From assembly GCA_017455945.1 (NCBI GenBank), contig JAFTLM010000131.1, forward strand, positions 1-7,730: 7,730 nt of DNA. The letters run 5' to 3'. This DNA is from Clostridia bacterium. GTDB taxonomy: Bacteria > Bacillota > Clostridia > Oscillospirales > CAG-272. The notes under the pieces were generated by a model that did no database searches, had not been told where the DNA came from, and saw only the letters and a list, made by a program, of their open reading frames with translations. Below, piece after piece: positions 7,212 through 7,730 of this stretch (the first letter of the stretch is position 1; each line of letters begins with the position of its first letter). The translations under genes were made by a program, and so were the position numbers.

Positions 7212-7240
7212 ATTTTATGTATCGGTTGTCCGCAATATGA
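7212..7240 (-). promoter_or_regulatory. Predicted sigma-E (mother-cell) promoter of the SipL-like gene
   Basis: On the - strand, TCATATT (7240-7234) is followed by a 14-bp spacer and CATAAAAT (7219-7212). This matches the Bacillus/Clostridia sigma-E pattern (ATATT-type -35, 13-15 bp, CATACAAT-type -10) with one mismatch in the -10. Transcription would start near 7204-7206, leaving a leader of about 25 nt that just includes the GGAGG. A sigma-A reading of the same stretch fails because TTGCGG is only 12 bp from TAAAAT. Sigma-E control agrees with the known mother-cell expression of sipL in C. difficile. Confidence 0.75.
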
Positions 7241-7259
7241 GAGAATTTTGCGGGAGACG

Positions 7260-7310
7260 AAAATAAATTTAAAAATACCCCTTGATTTATTCGGCACTTC
7301 GATATATAAT
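7260..7310 (+). promoter_or_regulatory. Sigma-A promoter with upstream A/T tract for the dCMP deaminase gene
   Basis: TTGATT (7282-7287) and a perfect TATAAT (7305-7310) are separated by 17 bp, the optimal vegetative spacing. An uninterrupted 18-nt A/T run at 7260-7277 lies just upstream of the -35 and resembles an UP element. The predicted start near 7317 gives a leader of about 40 nt with no obvious riboswitch or hairpin. The promoter is back-to-back with the sigma-E promoter serving the opposite strand. Confidence 0.85.
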
Positions 7311-7343
7311 ATAAGATGAGTATTTGTCACATTTTATAAAAAC

Positions 7344-7348
7344 GGAGG
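7344..7348 (+). promoter_or_regulatory. Ribosome binding site of the dCMP deaminase gene
   Basis: GGAGG with 8-nt spacing to the ATG at 7357. An in-frame GTG at 7351 is only 2 nt from the site, too close to be the start, so the ATG is preferred. Confidence 0.85.
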
Positions 7349-7356
7349 TTGTGAAA

Positions 7357-7730
7357 ATGGAAAGAGTATCAAAGCACAATTATTACCTTGATATCGCCCA
7401 GACCGTGGCAGAGCGCGCCACCTGTCTGAGAAAGAAGTACGGCTCGATAATAGTCAAAAACGACGTTATCGTTTCCACGGGCTACAACGGTTCGCCCAGA
7501 GGAAGAAAAAATTGCTCGGACATAAATTTCTGTATGAGAGACAAGCTTCAGATTCCCAGAGGCGAGAGATACGAGCTGTGCCGTTCGGTTCACTCGGAGC
7601 AGAACGCCATAATCGCCGCACCCAGAGAGCAGATGCTGGGAGCTACCCTGTATATGGTATGCGTTGACCCCTCCGACGGTTCGGTTGTACCCGGAACCAC
7701 AAGCTGTATGATGTGCAAGAGAGTGGTTAT
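7357..7730 (+). CDS. dCMP deaminase-family protein (cytidine/deoxycytidylate deaminase fold), 3'-truncated by the window edge
   Basis: 124 complete codons are visible from the ATG at 7357, and the frame is still open at the right edge. The zinc-dependent deaminase signature is present: His79 and Glu81 in CRSVHSEQNAII (zinc ligand and proton shuttle) and Cys117/Cys120 in SCMMCKR (the other two zinc ligands). The N-terminal YLDIAQTVAERATC and IIVKNDVIVSTGYNGSPRG blocks match the dCMP deaminase/ComEB family. Such enzymes convert dCMP to dUMP, feeding thymidylate synthesis, and act in the cytosol. Extra cysteines at 23, 53, 59 and 75 may form a second, structural zinc site, as in phage T4 dCMP deaminase. 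The usual Pro before the CxxC is Ser116 here. Only the C-terminal helices and strands are missing. It is transcribed from its own vegetative promoter, divergent from the sporulation gene. Substrate specificity (dCMP versus another cytosine compound) is inferred from family resemblance. Confidence 0.9.
   Translation, partial: MERVSKHNYYLDIAQTVAERATCLRKKYGSIIVKNDVIVSTGYNGSPRGRKNCSDINFCMRDKLQIPRGERYELCRSVHSEQNAIIAAPREQMLGATLYMVCVDPSDGSVVPGTTSCMMCKRVV

Noticed and set aside
7181..7330. An N-terminal extension of the SipL-like protein by 50 residues to an ATG at 7330.
   Set aside because: It would start upstream of the predicted sigma-E promoter and transcription start, has no good ribosome binding site, and runs across the divergent gene's promoter. 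The ATG at 7180 has GGAGG at 7 nt and begins a family-typical N-terminus.
7369..7593. A 74-residue - strand open frame opposite the deaminase gene.
   Set aside because: The + strand frame here encodes a clear dCMP deaminase with its own promoter and ribosome binding site, so the - strand frame is a shadow.
1..7730. Mobile elements, phage genes, CRISPR arrays, tRNA/rRNA genes or a toxin-antitoxin or defence system.
   Set aside because: No direct-repeat arrays, transposase or integrase motifs, tRNA-like sequence or defence-type domains were seen. Nearly all of the window is accounted for by three ordinary genes.

Overview
The window looks like chromosome from an anaerobic, spore-forming Firmicute of the class Clostridia, most likely an Oscillospiraceae/Ruminococcaceae-type gut or rumen bacterium. 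This rests on three things: a SipL-like spore morphogenesis protein (SPOCS/DUF3794 repeats plus a C-terminal LysM), strong GGAGG ribosome binding sites, and a very large modular surface-type protein built from laminin-G-like domains. The taxonomic placement is inference; no rRNA or other marker gene is present.

Layout. Positions 1-5627 (+) are the 3' part of one giant gene. The frame is open to the left edge, so the N-terminus and any signal peptide lie outside the window; 1874 codons are visible. The product is a string of beta-sandwich modules: the tail of one LamG-like domain, a complete LamG-like domain, a tandem pair of about 165-residue LamG-derived repeats, another LamG-like domain, a diverged third copy of the repeat, a small Ig-like module, a jelly-roll resembling the N-terminal domain of CE2 esterases, and an unrecognised C-terminal region of about 390 residues. 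A compact hairpin at 5638-5671, with T-rich tracts on both sides, separates it from the convergent gene and probably terminates both transcripts.

Positions 5672-7180 (-) encode the SipL-like protein. It has a near-consensus sigma-E (mother-cell) promoter at 7212-7240 that fixes its start at 7180. Its upstream region is shared with a divergent gene at 7357 (+), a dCMP deaminase-family protein cut by the right edge. That gene has a textbook vegetative promoter (TTGATT, 17 bp, TATAAT) preceded by an A/T tract.

How the genes relate. The three genes are separate transcription units and show no sign of being one system: a surface or secreted modular protein, a sporulation-time coat morphogenesis protein, and a housekeeping nucleotide enzyme. 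I see no RNA gene, CRISPR array, insertion sequence or phage gene. The least explained parts are the C-terminal region of the giant protein and its CE2_N-like module, which lacks the usual SGNH catalytic partner.
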